From: an uncultured Coriobacteriaceae bacterium
Lineage (GTDB): Bacteria; Actinomycetota; Coriobacteriia; Coriobacteriales; Eggerthellaceae
Assembly (NCBI GenBank): GCA_902768975.1
Contig: CACXMZ010000006.1
Span: 186,001-250,000 of the forward strand
Reading direction: 5' to 3'
DNA length: 64,000 nucleotides
This document shows, one piece after another, positions 1 to 9,567 of the stretch. The notes beneath the pieces are model-generated. The model had not been told where the DNA came from and did no database searches. It saw only the letters and a list, made by a program, of their open reading frames with translations. The position numbers and the translations under genes are program-made. Numbering within the stretch: position 1 is the first letter of the stretch; each line of letters begins with the position of its first letter.

Positions 1-2
1 CA

Positions 3-782
3 TCGCGTGTAGCCAAGGCCACCGCAGATCTCAGCAATCAGTTACCGGACTTAGATGTTGAATCTGTTGGGCAGCCTACGGGTACACCGGTTATCACCTT
101 CGACCATGTAAGCAAGGTGTATCCCGCCCAACCATCCAAACCAGCCCTTAACGACATTTCGGTACAGGTATATGCCGGCGAATTCGTGTTCTTGGTGGGC
201 CATTCCGGTTCTGGTAAATCCACCTTCATTCGCATGATTATTCGCGAAATCAAGCCTTCGGAAGGCCATATCTATATTGCCGACGAAGACCTGACGACCA
301 TGCGCAACTGGCGCGTGCCGTACCTGCGCCGCAATATCGGGTGCGTGTTCCAGGACTTTAAACTCCTGCCGAACAAAACCGTATTCGAAAATGTTGCCTT
401 TGCGCTGGAAGTAATCGGCAAGAGCCGCCACGTCATTAAGACGCAGGTGCCCGAAGTGCTGCGCCTCGTAGGCCTGCAGGACAAGCTCGACAAGCGCCCC
501 GACCAGCTTTCCGGTGGTGAACAGCAGCGTGTGTCTATTGCGCGCGCTATTGTAAACCGCCCGCCGCTGCTCATCTGCGACGAGCCCACGGGTAACCTGG
601 ACCCGCAAACGTCCCGCGGCATCATGGACCTGCTGGAGCGCATTAACCGCACAGGTACCACGGTGCTGGTGGCCACGCACGACCGCGAAATGGTGGACAA
701 CATGCGCCGCCGCGTTATCGCGCTCGACAAGGGCCGCCTCACGCGCGACCAGGACAGGGGGGTGTACGGTTTCGATGTCTAG
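3..782 (+). CDS. ftsE: Cell division ATP-binding protein FtsE (5' end outside window)
   Basis: ABC-type ATPase of the FtsEX complex, which sits at the inner face of the membrane and links divisome activity to peptidoglycan hydrolase activation. The reading frame is open to the left edge. There is no ATG, GTG or TTG in frame before the conserved core ([13 protein letters not shown], from about base 87), so the start lies outside the window and the protein has an N-terminal extension relative to usual FtsE. The GTG at 117 would cut off the first core strand and is unlikely. Visible motifs are Walker [10 protein letters not shown], signature LSGGEQQR and Walker [13 protein letters not shown]. 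The 3' end overlaps ftsX by 8 bases, indicating translational coupling. Confidence 0.95.
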   Translation, partial: SRVAKATADLSNQLPDLDVESVGQPTGTPVITFDHVSKVYPAQPSKPALNDISVQVYAGEFVFLVGHSGSGKSTFIRMIIREIKPSEGHIYIADEDLTTMRNWRVPYLRRNIGCVFQDFKLLPNKTVFENVAFALEVIGKSRHVIKTQVPEVLRLVGLQDKLDKRPDQLSGGEQQRVSIARAIVNRPPLLICDEPTGNLDPQTSRGIMDLLERINRTGTTVLVATHDREMVDNMRRRVIALDKGRLTRDQDRGVYGFDV

Positions 783-1689
783 TCTTATTTACTTCTTTAC
801 TGAATCCCTCAAGGGTTTCGCTCGTAACCTGTCCACAGCGCTGGGTTCTATCATCACGATTTTCCTTTCGCTGCTTATCATTGGTATTTTCCTGATTGGC
901 GGCCTCGTGGTTTCCAACGTGCTTGAGTCGGTGGAAAGCAAGGTTTCCATTACCGCCTACGTTTCCGACGACGCAAGCGAAGCCGACATTCAGGCCCTGC
1001 AGCAATACATTGGCGGCCTGGACGGCGTGGCAAACGTTTCTTTCACGACGAAGGAACAAGCGCTCGAGAAATTCAAGAATTCCATGACCAGCAACCCCGA
1101 AATCGTGGACCAGCTGGACGGCCAAAACCCGCTTCCCGCTTCTATCGACGTGGAACTTGCTGAAGCCCAGGAAGTTGAATCCATCGCTTCTGCTATTGAA
1201 AGCAACGAAACCTTCCGCAAGATTTGCGACAACAAGACCGAACCTGCGGACTCGCTGAAGTACGGCCAGAAGACGGTTGAACGCCTGTTCAGCCTCACGA
1301 ACTACATTCGCTATATTGGCTTGGCCCTTATCGTGCTTCTGATTTTCATCGCGTTTGTGTTTATCAACAACACTATTCGCCTGTCTATTCTGGCGCGCCG
1401 CAAGGAAATTGCCATCATGCGTTTGGTAGGCGCTTCGAACAACTTCATTCGCGGGCCCTTCCTTATGGAAGGTACGCTGCATGCCATTATTGGTGCGGCA
1501 CTGGCAATTCTGTGCCTGCAACTGCTGCGCATGTTTGCCATTCCGCACGTGCAGTCCACGCTGCAATGGCTGCCTATCGACATTTCGGGCAATTCCTACC
1601 TGCTCATTTTTGGTGTGCTGGTAGTGGCTGGCTTGATTATTGGTTTGTTGGGTTCCGCGTTGGCAATGCGCCGTTATTTGAAGGTGTAG
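775..1689 (+). CDS. ftsX: Cell division protein FtsX (permease-like subunit)
   Basis: Membrane partner of FtsE, 304 residues, usual length. The pattern fits the family: a first membrane segment at about residues 20-45, an extracytoplasmic domain (about 50-175) that would contact a hydrolase or its activator, then three membrane helices between about 180 and 300, with a short charged C-terminus ending in MRRYLKV. The motif [22 protein letters not shown] is typical of FtsX/MacB-type permease domains. The ATG overlaps the ftsE stop region. A predicted secreted S41 protease homologue follows 21 bases downstream, an arrangement common for ftsEX in Gram-positive bacteria. Confidence 0.95.
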   Translation: MSSLIYFFTESLKGFARNLSTALGSIITIFLSLLIIGIFLIGGLVVSNVLESVESKVSITAYVSDDASEADIQALQQYIGGLDGVANVSFTTKEQALEKFKNSMTSNPEIVDQLDGQNPLPASIDVELAEAQEVESIASAIESNETFRKICDNKTEPADSLKYGQKTVERLFSLTNYIRYIGLALIVLLIFIAFVFINNTIRLSILARRKEIAIMRLVGASNNFIRGPFLMEGTLHAIIGAALAILCLQLLRMFAIPHVQSTLQWLPIDISGNSYLLIFGVLVVAGLIIGLLGSALAMRRYLKV

Positions 1690-1710
1690 CGCCAGCTTTA
1701 AGGTAGTCGT

Positions 1711-3072
1711 ATGGCACGCCGTACACAGAACAAACTACGCGCCCAGGGCGCAAAAAATGCAAGGCTGATCAAGGTTTTGGTCAGCCTGCTTGTTGCATGC
1801 CTTTTCTTTGCGGCAGGTTTTTGGGTGCGCGGCAATACCGACATCTTGAACCGCCTCGGCTTCGACACGGGTAAAGGTGCCGAACAGGTGAACCCCGGTA
1901 TGACCGTTTCGGGTTCAACTTACGACTCACTCGCTGCCCGCGTAGCTGAAGTGCAGGGCATTCTGGAAAAGCAAAGCTTCGACGAATACAACCTTGAAGA
2001 AGCAACGGAAGGCGTGCTGGCCACCTTGGCCGAAGTCACCCACGACCCCACTTTGCGCTACTACGATTCAGAACGCTACGCCGCCTACCTCAAGGACGTT
2101 TCCGGTTCCTTTGCTGGTGTGGGCATTCTTTTCGCGGAATACCAGAACAAAGCCTACGCGGTTGATGTATTTGAAGGTTCAGAAGCGGAAGCGAAGGGCG
2201 TGCGGCCCGGCGACTTTGTGGTTGCCATCGACGGCGACAAAGGGAACAACGACGGCTGGACCCAGGCCGAAACGGTGAAGGCTGTTTCGCGCGATGCGGG
2301 CGACACCGTGGTGCTTTCCTTCCGCCGTCCTGCTACGCTCGACGCTGAAGGTGGGGACGAATTTACCGTTACGCTCACCTGTTCTGAACTCAAGAAAGAA
2401 AACGTGAGCTCGAAGATGCTGGAAGACACCATCGGCTATATTAAGATTGCTCAGATCACGCAAAATGCCGACGTTCTTGTCGACGAAGCTCTTAAGGGCC
2501 TCAAAAAGCAGAACGCAAGCAGTTTTATCCTGGACTTGCGTGACTGCCCGGGTGGCTTCCTTACGCAGTCGGTCGATATTGCTTCGCTCTTTATTAAGAG
2601 CGGCGTGGTCGTTGAAATCCAAACTAAGGACGGCCTTGCGACGCGCAACGCCACGGCACAAACCCAAACGGACTTGCCGCTCGTGGTCCTGGTCAACGCT
2701 TCTACTGCTGGTACGGCCGAAGTGCTGGCGGGTGCCTTGCAGGGCAATTCGCGCGCAACGGTGGTGGGTGTGCGCACCATGGGCAAGGGCACGGTGCAGT
2801 CCATTCAGGAGCTTTCCTTTGGTGGCGCCATTCGCTATACCAGTGCCTATTACAAAACGCCCGGTGGCTACGACATCGACGGCAATGGTGTTAACCCAGA
2901 CATTCAGGTAGCTGCCAGTGACGGTGGCGACGACACCCAGCTTACCATTGCTGTTGAAACCGCGTTTGACCTGGCGGGTGGGCGTCCTGCAACTGAAGAA
3001 GCAGCAGAAGAAGCAACAGACGAAGCCGCCGAAGAGGCTGGTTCCGAAGAATCATCTGAAGCAACTGAATAG
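1711..3072 (+). CDS. S41 family C-terminal processing peptidase homologue, catalytic serine apparently replaced
   Basis: 453 residues: basic N-terminus, one membrane anchor (about 20-42), a PDZ-like domain (about 105-195) and an S41 domain (about 225-425). The Ala/Glu-rich low-complexity tail (from about 428) is probably extracytoplasmic. CtpA/Prc enzymes use Ser and Lys 25 residues apart in a SASASE...GKG context. Here the aligned segment is NASTAGTAEVL with K359 in MGKGTVQ; the residue 25 before K359 is G334, so the canonical nucleophile is missing although the fold and Lys remain. It may be inactive, may use a neighbouring Thr or Ser, or may belong to a divergent subgroup. It is co-oriented with ftsEX and rnr, 9 bases before rnr. 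Confidence 0.85.
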   Translation: MARRTQNKLRAQGAKNARLIKVLVSLLVACLFFAAGFWVRGNTDILNRLGFDTGKGAEQVNPGMTVSGSTYDSLAARVAEVQGILEKQSFDEYNLEEATEGVLATLAEVTHDPTLRYYDSERYAAYLKDVSGSFAGVGILFAEYQNKAYAVDVFEGSEAEAKGVRPGDFVVAIDGDKGNNDGWTQAETVKAVSRDAGDTVVLSFRRPATLDAEGGDEFTVTLTCSELKKENVSSKMLEDTIGYIKIAQITQNADVLVDEALKGLKKQNASSFILDLRDCPGGFLTQSVDIASLFIKSGVVVEIQTKDGLATRNATAQTQTDLPLVVLVNASTAGTAEVLAGALQGNSRATVVGVRTMGKGTVQSIQELSFGGAIRYTSAYYKTPGGYDIDGNGVNPDIQVAASDGGDDTQLTIAVETAFDLAGGRPATEEAAEEATDEAAEEAGSEESSEATE

Positions 3073-3081
3073 AAGGCGCGT

Positions 3082-5142
3082 ATGGGAAGAAAGCGCAGTT
3101 CGACGCGGCGTACGCCCAAGGCGCGCCCTCAGGGTGTGCTTGAACTTGCACCCGACGGCTTTGGCTTTGTAACCACCGCTGAAGGGGAGTTCTTTATTCC
3201 TGCTTCCAAGCTGGCTGGCGGCTGCCATGGCGACGTGGTCGAAATTGCCCCTGCCAAAGTGAACACGGCTGCTGGTCAAGGGAAGGGCAGGCAGGGCCAG
3301 AAGAAGCAGCTCGGTCAGCGCCCGACGGCGCGCGTGCTGCGCGTGGTTCAGCGTGCCCACGAAACGCTCATTGGCCGCTATGAAGTGGCTGACCCCTTTG
3401 GCGTGGTCGTGCCTGAAGACCCGCGCATTCCTTTCGACGTGTTTACCATGCGCGCCGAAAATCCCGACATCCCCCATGGTGCTGTCGTGCGCGTGCGCAT
3501 GGTGGAATATCCTTCGCGCAATACAGCAGCAACTGGCGTGATTGAAGAAGTACTGGGTATGGAAGGCGAGCCCGGCATAGACATCGAAGCGGTTATTGCG
3601 CGCCATAAGTTGGAAACGCAGTTTTCACAGGCAGCATGTGCGGAAGCAACGGCTGCCCAGGTGGACGTGGATGGCGCTCTGGCTTCGGGCTATAAAGATG
3701 AACGCAGCCGCTTTGCTTTCACCATCGACCCCTTCGATGCGCGAGATTTTGATGATAGTCTTTCGGTTGAAAAACTTGAAAGCGGCAATATCAAGTTGGG
3801 TATTCATATTGCCGACGTTTCGCATTATGTGCCCTGGGGTGGAGCTATCGATGCCGATGCGCGTAAGCGGGCTACGAGCGTCTACTTGGTCGACCGCGTG
3901 CTTCCCATGTTGCCTGAAGCTCTTTCGAACGAAGTGTGTTCGCTTCACCCGGGGCAGCCGCGGCGCGTCTTTACGGTGGACGTAATCCTGAACGCGGACT
4001 TTAAGGTGCATTCGGTTGACTGCCATTTGGGGCTCATTGAATCCAAAGCCCGCCTTTCCTACGAACAGGCGCAATGCTATATCGACGCCCAGCTCCATGG
4101 CGAAACCTGGCAAGAGGCCGCTAAGCTTATGGAAGGGGAGCCTATGCCGCAGGCAGCGCTTCCCCTAAACGACCAGTCGCACGCACGGATCTTTGACGCC
4201 TTGGCTGTACTGAACCGCTTTGCCCAGGTCCGCGTGAAGATGCGTGAAGCGGCAGGCGGTCTCGACTTTGAAACGCGTGAAGCCAAGGTGCAGCTGGACG
4301 CGGAAGGCCACCCCACGGGCGTGGTGGTGCGCAGCCGCACCGCTGCAACGTCGTGCGTGGAAGAAGCGATGATACTTGCCAATGAATGCGTCGCCGAGCG
4401 CTTGCGCAGCACGCAAACCCCTGGTATCTTCCGCGTGCATGAAGCGCCTTCGGTCGATTCGCTTTCAGCACTCGTGCCTATTTTGCAGGAATTTGGCTAC
4501 GACAAGCAAATCAACCTGGCCGACCTCGTTACGGGCAACCCGCATGCAGCTCAGCACTTGCTTGCCCTCGTGCGCGGAAGGGCAGAGGCACCGCTTATTT
4601 CAAACTTGCTTTTGCGTGCCCAGCAACGAGCGGTTTATAAGCCCGAATGCGAAGGCCACTATGGGCTTGCACTTGAAGCATACTGCCATTTCACAAGCCC
4701 TATCCGCCGTTACCCGGACTTGGTTGTGCACCGTATGTTGCGCACGCTTGTGCAGGGCAAAAGTGAAAGCTACCAGGCTGAATGCGACAGCCTGTCGTGG
4801 CTGGCGGAACATTCTTCAAAGATGGAACGCATTGCCGAAACCGCAGCGCGCGAAAGCCAGGAAATCAAGCTGGTGGAATACATGCAGCAGTTCATTGGTC
4901 AGGACTTTGAAGGCATAGTTTCGGGCGTGGCAACCTATGGCCTATTCGTTCAGCTTGAAAATACTGCGGAAGGCTTGGTACCCATGCGTAGCCTGGGGAA
5001 CGAATACTTCTCGTTCGATGTGGCGGCATACAAGCTTATAGGGCAGGACACGGGGCGCACCTTCCGCCTGGGGCAGCGCGTCCGCGTGCGTATACAGCCC
5101 AGCCAGCCCCACGTTCGCAAACTCGAACTTTCCCTTGTCTAA
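3082..5142 (+). CDS. rnr: Ribonuclease R (RNB-family 3'-5' exoribonuclease)
   Basis: 686 residues, slightly short for RNase R. Order: basic N-terminus with a cold-shock/OB-like region (about 20-140), RNB catalytic domain (about 200-530), then a C-terminal S1 domain (about 590-680, FEGIVSGVATYGLFVQLEN). The metal-binding signature TIDPFDARDFDDSLS is intact, as expected for Mg-dependent processive 3'-5' degradation of structured RNA. It often lies beside smpB because RNase R acts in trans-translation; here smpB is about 3.4 kb downstream. The gene ends before a strong bidirectional terminator. Confidence 0.95.
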   Translation: MGRKRSSTRRTPKARPQGVLELAPDGFGFVTTAEGEFFIPASKLAGGCHGDVVEIAPAKVNTAAGQGKGRQGQKKQLGQRPTARVLRVVQRAHETLIGRYEVADPFGVVVPEDPRIPFDVFTMRAENPDIPHGAVVRVRMVEYPSRNTAATGVIEEVLGMEGEPGIDIEAVIARHKLETQFSQAACAEATAAQVDVDGALASGYKDERSRFAFTIDPFDARDFDDSLSVEKLESGNIKLGIHIADVSHYVPWGGAIDADARKRATSVYLVDRVLPMLPEALSNEVCSLHPGQPRRVFTVDVILNADFKVHSVDCHLGLIESKARLSYEQAQCYIDAQLHGETWQEAAKLMEGEPMPQAALPLNDQSHARIFDALAVLNRFAQVRVKMREAAGGLDFETREAKVQLDAEGHPTGVVVRSRTAATSCVEEAMILANECVAERLRSTQTPGIFRVHEAPSVDSLSALVPILQEFGYDKQINLADLVTGNPHAAQHLLALVRGRAEAPLISNLLLRAQQRAVYKPECEGHYGLALEAYCHFTSPIRRYPDLVVHRMLRTLVQGKSESYQAECDSLSWLAEHSSKMERIAETAARESQEIKLVEYMQQFIGQDFEGIVSGVATYGLFVQLENTAEGLVPMRSLGNEYFSFDVAAYKLIGQDTGRTFRLGQRVRVRIQPSQPHVRKLELSLV

Positions 5143-5195
5143 GGGTCCAAGGCCTTTTCTATTTGAGGGGCCATAATACATGCTCATATACAAAA

Positions 5196-5217
5196 GAAAG
5201 CCTCCGAAGAGGCTTTC
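5196..5217. terminator. Bidirectional intrinsic terminator between rnr and alcohol dehydrogenase
   Basis: Perfect 9-bp stem GAAAGCCTC / GAGGCTTTC with a CGAA loop, A-rich on the left and T-rich on the right. It lies between two convergent genes, so it can serve both. Confidence 0.85.
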
Positions 5218-5261
5218 CTTATAGGTGCACTCGTGGGCGACCGTATTTAAAAACCGTGCGC

Positions 5262-6488
5262 TTACAGGCAGCTTTCGAAGATAGCCTTAACGTCGGCGCG
5301 ATTAAGCTTCTTGAAACCGCCGAATTCTTCGCCCTTGGCATCTGCCACGATGTCGCAGATTTCGTCCAGGTTTTCAGCGGTAATGCCAAAGTCGCCCAGC
5401 GTTGCCGGCATGCCAATTTCCTGGAAGAAGGCAGCCAGTTCGTCGATGGTGGCTTCAACCGCCCATTCGATGGCCTGCTCTTCGCTTTCGTAGCCTTCGT
5501 CGCCTTCTTCAAGCGGCTCAATGCCAAAGACTTCATAGCCAAACAGCAGGAAGCGCTGCGGGTCTTCGCGCCACACATAGCGCATCCAGGCAGGCATAAC
5601 CACAGCTAAGCCAGCACCATGGGTAATTTCAGGCTCGTAAGCCGAAATAGCATGCTCAAGTGCGTGGCTTTCCCAGCCGCCCGCACGTGCTGCGGGGTTC
5701 ATGCTGCGGCCGCAACCCGAAATGTCGTTGTGCGCCAGGGTGCCCGCCCACACAATGTTGGCACGCGCGTCGTAGTTTTCAGGCTCTTCCAAAACGATGG
5801 GCGTGGCGTCGATAACCGTGCGCACAATGCCGGTGGAAATAAGGTCGGAAATAGGCACTTCGCCCACGCCGCTAAAGAAGCGCTCGCACACGTGCGAAAT
5901 TATGTCGGTTGCGCCTGCTGCCGTCTGGTAAGGGGGCAGGGTAAAGGTGAGCGTGGGGTCGAGGAAGGCCAGCTTGGGACGGAAGATGTCGCCCGCGGCG
6001 CCGTTTTTCGCCTTCACTTCGTCGTTGCTAATTACGCAGCTGCCGCTTGCTTCGCTGCCCGTTGCCGGGATGGTAAGCACCACAGCAATGGGGAGGCAGT
6101 CTGTAATCTTGGCTTTTCCACAGAAGAAGTCCCATACGTCGCCTTCATAGGGCACGCCGAAGCCAATGGCCTTGGCACAGTCGATGGCGCTGCCGCCACC
6201 CACAGCCAGAATACAGTCGCAGCCTTCCGCGCGCACTTTTTCGATGCCTTCGCGCACCAGGCCCACTTCAGGGTTGGGGCGCACGCCACCCAGGTCCACA
6301 TATGCGACGCCTGCAGCGTCCAGCTTGCCCTTTACCTTGTCGAGCAGGCCGCTTTTTACGACAGAACCCTGGCCGTACACAATCAGGGCTTTTTTCCAGC
6401 CCGCGGCTGCCAGGCGTTCGCCAATTTGGTCTACTACGCCTTCACCAAAAATATGGTCAGTCGGTGCGTAAAACTCAAATGCTTTCAT
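5262..6488 (-). CDS. Iron-containing alcohol dehydrogenase (BdhA/YqhD-like)
   Basis: 408 residues, typical of group III Fe-dependent alcohol dehydrogenases that reduce aldehydes to alcohols with NAD(P)H during fermentation. Visible motifs: FGEGVVDQIGE at the N-terminus, the nucleotide-binding GGGSAIDCAKAI, and the metal ligand region DIISHVCERF...HALEHAISAYEPEITHGAG. Its sequence resembles the butanol dehydrogenase/YqhD subgroup (MNPAARAGGWESHALEH). The C-terminal part has an acidic insertion (EPLEEGDEGYESEEQ). A strong GAGGAGG ribosome site lies 7 bases upstream of the ATG. It is a single gene, divergent from the PrsW-like gene. Substrate cannot be told from sequence. Confidence 0.92.
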   Translation of the reverse strand: MKAFEFYAPTDHIFGEGVVDQIGERLAAAGWKKALIVYGQGSVVKSGLLDKVKGKLDAAGVAYVDLGGVRPNPEVGLVREGIEKVRAEGCDCILAVGGGSAIDCAKAIGFGVPYEGDVWDFFCGKAKITDCLPIAVVLTIPATGSEASGSCVISNDEVKAKNGAAGDIFRPKLAFLDPTLTFTLPPYQTAAGATDIISHVCERFFSGVGEVPISDLISTGIVRTVIDATPIVLEEPENYDARANIVWAGTLAHNDISGCGRSMNPAARAGGWESHALEHAISAYEPEITHGAGLAVVMPAWMRYVWREDPQRFLLFGYEVFGIEPLEEGDEGYESEEQAIEWAVEATIDELAAFFQEIGMPATLGDFGITAENLDEICDIVADAKGEEFGGFKKLNRADVKAIFESCL

Positions 6489-6612
6489 ACGTAGTCCTCC
6501 TCTTAAAAATCTGGTTTGAAACTGTCATGCCGTCTGTGAACTATTGTGCATGATTTGTCGCGTGTGCGCTATCATGTATTTAGATTATTTCGGTTAATAG
6601 CAGGAGACGCAA

Positions 6613-7422
6613 GTGGATATATTGCTTGTTATGGCCGTTGTGCCAGCAGCAGCGCTTTTGTATTACGTGTATAAGATCGACCCCGTTGAAAAAGAACCGG
6701 GTCGTTTGCTTGCGCGCCTTTTGGGCTGGGGCGCTGCCGCCTGTATTCCTGCAATCGTTTTAGAAACAGTTGGTATGGAAGTCTTTATGGGCGGCCACGA
6801 GGCCTATTCCATGTCCGAGTTGCTGTTTGAAAATTTCATTGTCATTGCGCTTTCTGAAGAGCTCTGTAAGTTCTTCTTCCTGCGTTGGAAGACCTGGAAA
6901 AACCCTGCATTCGACTATGTCTTTGACGGCATTGTCTATGCCGTGTTCGTTTCACTCGGTTTTGCCATTCTGGAAAATATTGGCTACGTGTATGAATTTG
7001 GTTTTGCCACGGCGGTGGTCCGTGCCTTTACGGCCATTCCGGGCCATGCCATTTTCGGCGTGTTTATGGGCTGCTTCTACGGCTTGGCTAAGCGTGCCGA
7101 ACTAGCGGGAAACAACGGGCAGAAATGGGCTCTGCTGGCATGTGCGATTATCATTCCTGTGCTTTGCCACGGCTTCTACGACTTCTGCGCGAGTATTGGC
7201 GCGCTGGGCGACAATGCCCTCATCCTGGACCTGATGTTCTGGATTTTCCTGCTTATCATTATGGCCGTGGCTATGTACTTGGTGAAGCACATGGCGAAGA
7301 AGACCCACCCGGTGCACAGCGGTGCATACGGTCAGGTCCCTGCCCAGATGTATGGCCAGCCTTACGACCCCAATAACCCGTATGTAAATAATGGCTATAA
7401 TCCAAACGCCCCCAAGCAGTAA
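6613..7422 (+). CDS. PrsW-family intramembrane metalloprotease
   Basis: 269 residues with about eight hydrophobic segments. Conserved PrsW motifs are present: EELCKFF (EExxK), FDGIVYAVFVSLGFAILENIGYV (region containing E-N), and IPGHAIFGVFMGCFYG plus a later H in CHGFYDF, which together would form the membrane-embedded zinc site. In Bacillus, PrsW makes the first cut in an anti-sigma factor; the target here is unknown and no anti-sigma gene is adjacent. The C-terminus is a Pro/Gly/Asn/Tyr-rich cytoplasmic tail (about 225-269). The GTG start is chosen from the AGGAGA site 7 bases upstream. It is followed after 9 bases by the M42 peptidase gene. Confidence 0.88.
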   Translation: MDILLVMAVVPAAALLYYVYKIDPVEKEPGRLLARLLGWGAAACIPAIVLETVGMEVFMGGHEAYSMSELLFENFIVIALSEELCKFFFLRWKTWKNPAFDYVFDGIVYAVFVSLGFAILENIGYVYEFGFATAVVRAFTAIPGHAIFGVFMGCFYGLAKRAELAGNNGQKWALLACAIIIPVLCHGFYDFCASIGALGDNALILDLMFWIFLLIIMAVAMYLVKHMAKKTHPVHSGAYGQVPAQMYGQPYDPNNPYVNNGYNPNAPKQ

Positions 7423-7431
7423 GGAACCAAC

Positions 7432-8538
7432 ATGAACAAAGACCATCTCGCTTTCTTGCAAGAACTCGTACAAACGCCCAGTGTGACAGGCACTGAAGTG
7501 GCCGTTGCTAGCATGGTGCGCGAACGCCTGGAAAATTACGCCGACGAAATTGAAACCGACGTTATGGGTTCGGTCCATGCGCGTGTGTATGGCACTGCCC
7601 ATGGCAAGACAATCGAAGACGGCGAAGTGAATGTGCCTACAGCGCCGACGGTTATGGTGGCAGGCCATATGGACGAAATTGGCCTCATGGTGCACTACAT
7701 TTCAGACGAGGGCTTCCTTTCGGTTTCTGCCGTGGGTGGCGTGGATGCCGGCCTGCTTCCCGGTTTGCGTATGGACGTGCATACCGAAAGTGGCGTGTTG
7801 CGCGGCGTTGTGGGGCGTGCTCCCATTCATCTGGTTTCCGCCGAAGACCGCAAAAAGGTTACTCCCATAAATAAACTGGTCATTGACCTGGGGCTTCCCG
7901 CCAAGGAAGTCATGAAGAAGGTCACCATAGGCGACACGGTAACCTATGGCGTTGGTTTCGAAGAATTCGGCAAGAAGCTTGCCGTGTCCCGCGCCTTCGA
8001 CGACAAAGCGGGCGTGTTCGTTGCTTGCCGCGTGGCAGAAGAGCTCGCGAAGCTCAAGTCGGTTAAGGCTGACTATGTGTGCTGTGCAACCGTGCAGGAA
8101 GAAATAGGCTTGCGCGGGGGAGCAACGAGCGGTTATAACGTTAATCCAGAAGTTGCCATAGCGGTCGACGTGACTCATGCCACCGACTATCCTGGCATTA
8201 ACCAGACTAAGCACGGGAAGATTGAACTGGGCGCAGGCCCCGTTATTGGGCGTGGTCCCAATATCAACCCTGTGGTATATGAGCGCTTGGTAGCAGCCGC
8301 TAAGAAGGAAAAGATTGCCTACCAGATTGAAGCTGAGCCGCGCGTAACGGGTACCGACGCCGGAGAAATGCAGGTGCAGCGCGGTGGCCGTGCAACGGGC
8401 GTCGTCAGCATACCGCTTCGATACATGCATACGCCTACCGAAGTCATTTCCCTTGACGACATTGAAGCCTGTATTAAACTACTGGTCCGCTTTGTGCGCG
8501 ACCTGGACGAAGACGTTTCCTTCGTGCCAGGCATGTAG
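7432..8538 (+). CDS. M42 family metallopeptidase (glutamyl aminopeptidase/endoglucanase-like)
   Basis: 368 residues, usual length for M42 cytosolic aminopeptidases that form large tetrahedral complexes and trim peptides. The di-zinc site residues are visible: H in AGHMDEIG, D in FDDKAG, EE in TVQEEIGLRG, D in AVDVTHA, and H near the C-terminus in YMHTPTEV. It is in a putative operon with the upstream PrsW-like gene and downstream smpB. Peptide specificity cannot be assigned. Confidence 0.93.
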   Translation: MNKDHLAFLQELVQTPSVTGTEVAVASMVRERLENYADEIETDVMGSVHARVYGTAHGKTIEDGEVNVPTAPTVMVAGHMDEIGLMVHYISDEGFLSVSAVGGVDAGLLPGLRMDVHTESGVLRGVVGRAPIHLVSAEDRKKVTPINKLVIDLGLPAKEVMKKVTIGDTVTYGVGFEEFGKKLAVSRAFDDKAGVFVACRVAEELAKLKSVKADYVCCATVQEEIGLRGGATSGYNVNPEVAIAVDVTHATDYPGINQTKHGKIELGAGPVIGRGPNINPVVYERLVAAAKKEKIAYQIEAEPRVTGTDAGEMQVQRGGRATGVVSIPLRYMHTPTEVISLDDIEACIKLLVRFVRDLDEDVSFVPGM

Positions 8539-8576
8539 CAGGTTTCCGCAGAAAGAACGCAGCAAAAGGAATTAAG

Positions 8577-9047
8577 GTGCCGCAGCGCGAAGAGAAAAAT
8601 ATTGCGAAGAATCGTCGTGCCTTTCACGACTATGACGTGCTGCGCACTATCGAAGCGGGCATCGTGCTAACAGGTACCGAAGTGTGCAGTTTGCGCGAAA
8701 ACAATTGCCAGCTCACGGACTGTTTTGCCATGGTGCGCAAGGGCGAAGTGTGGCTTATGAATTTGCACATTGCACCGTATAGCCATGGCAATATTGCTAA
8801 CCCCGACCCCGACCGCAACCGTAAGCTTTTGCTGCACAAAAATGAAATCCGATCGCTCGAGCAGCAGGTAAAAGAAAAGGGCATGGCGCTTATTCCGCTA
8901 CGCATGTATTTCGCACCGTCGAATTTGGTGAAGGTTGAACTGGCGGTGTGCAAGGGCAAGAAACTCTACGACAAACGCGCCGACCTGGCGAAGAAAGAAA
9001 GCCAGCGCGAAGTTGAACGCGCCTTGAAGGACGCCAGCCGTTACTAG
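8577..9047 (+). CDS. smpB: SsrA-binding protein SmpB
   Basis: 156 residues. SmpB binds tmRNA and delivers it to stalled ribosomes in trans-translation. Family features are clear: NRRAFHDYDVLRTIEAGIVLTGTEV at the N-terminus, the LHNEIR-like LLHKNEIRSLEQQVKEKG, and a basic C-terminal tail KKLYDKRADLAKKESQREVERALKD. The GTG start is supported by AAGGAATTAAG just upstream. I looked for an adjacent ssrA gene downstream and did not see one in this window. Confidence 0.96.
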   Translation: MPQREEKNIAKNRRAFHDYDVLRTIEAGIVLTGTEVCSLRENNCQLTDCFAMVRKGEVWLMNLHIAPYSHGNIANPDPDRNRKLLLHKNEIRSLEQQVKEKGMALIPLRMYFAPSNLVKVELAVCKGKKLYDKRADLAKKESQREVERALKDASRY

Positions 9048-9056
9048 GAGTGCCAC

Positions 9057-9554
9057 ATGGCGAAGAAGCAAGAAACAAAAGCTGAAGTTGAAGCCGAGGT
9101 CGAAGAATTCGAAATCTACGAAGACGAGGACGGCAACGAATTCATCCTCGTTGATGGTGAATACGTTCCCTTCGACCCGAGCGAATACGAATTGGCCGAG
9201 GGTGGGGAAGACGAAGGCGAAGAGGCTGACGAGCTTGAAGAGACAGAAGAGGAAGTGTTCGAAGTCTTCGAGGACGAAGAAGGCGAATACATTCTTGTGG
9301 ACGGCGAGCGCGTTCCCTTTGATCCGAGCGAATACGAAGAAGTTGAAGTCGACGAAGCGGAAGACATCGACGAAGACGACGAACTCTATAACCCTTTTAT
9401 GTACGACAACGTTCAGGCGGCAACCGACGTGGCCAACGACATAGCACGCAGCGGCGCTGGCATTGCCCGTGAAGGGGCTGCCCTTGCGGGTGAAATGAAA
9501 GAAGCCATGGACGACATCAAGTCCATGCTCGACTTCAAATCCTGGCTGAAGTAG
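9057..9554 (+). CDS. Highly acidic protein with internal duplication (unknown function)
   Basis: 165 residues, unrecognised. A strongly acidic N-terminal two thirds holds a tandem duplication: residues 18-45 and 68-94 share the pattern E-D-E-x-G-x-[EF]-[IF]-I-L-V-D-G-E-x-V-P-F-D-P-S-E-Y-E. This is followed by an Asp/Glu linker, an NPFMYDN motif and an Ala-rich, probably amphipathic helix (about 117-165) ending FKSWLK. No signal peptide or membrane segment. The gene starts 10 bases after smpB with a GGAG site, so the two are probably co-transcribed. Each duplicated unit looks like two short beta strands around a VDGE turn. The function cannot be inferred from context. Confidence 0.8.
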   Translation: MAKKQETKAEVEAEVEEFEIYEDEDGNEFILVDGEYVPFDPSEYELAEGGEDEGEEADELEETEEEVFEVFEDEEGEYILVDGERVPFDPSEYEEVEVDEAEDIDEDDELYNPFMYDNVQAATDVANDIARSGAGIAREGAALAGEMKEAMDDIKSMLDFKSWLK

Positions 9555-9567
9555 GGTCGTCCTCCAG

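Noticed and set aside
9048-9060. ssrA (tmRNA) gene next to smpB
   Set aside because: smpB is followed after 9 bases by a protein gene; I found no tmRNA-like 5'/3' ends or tag frame nearby.
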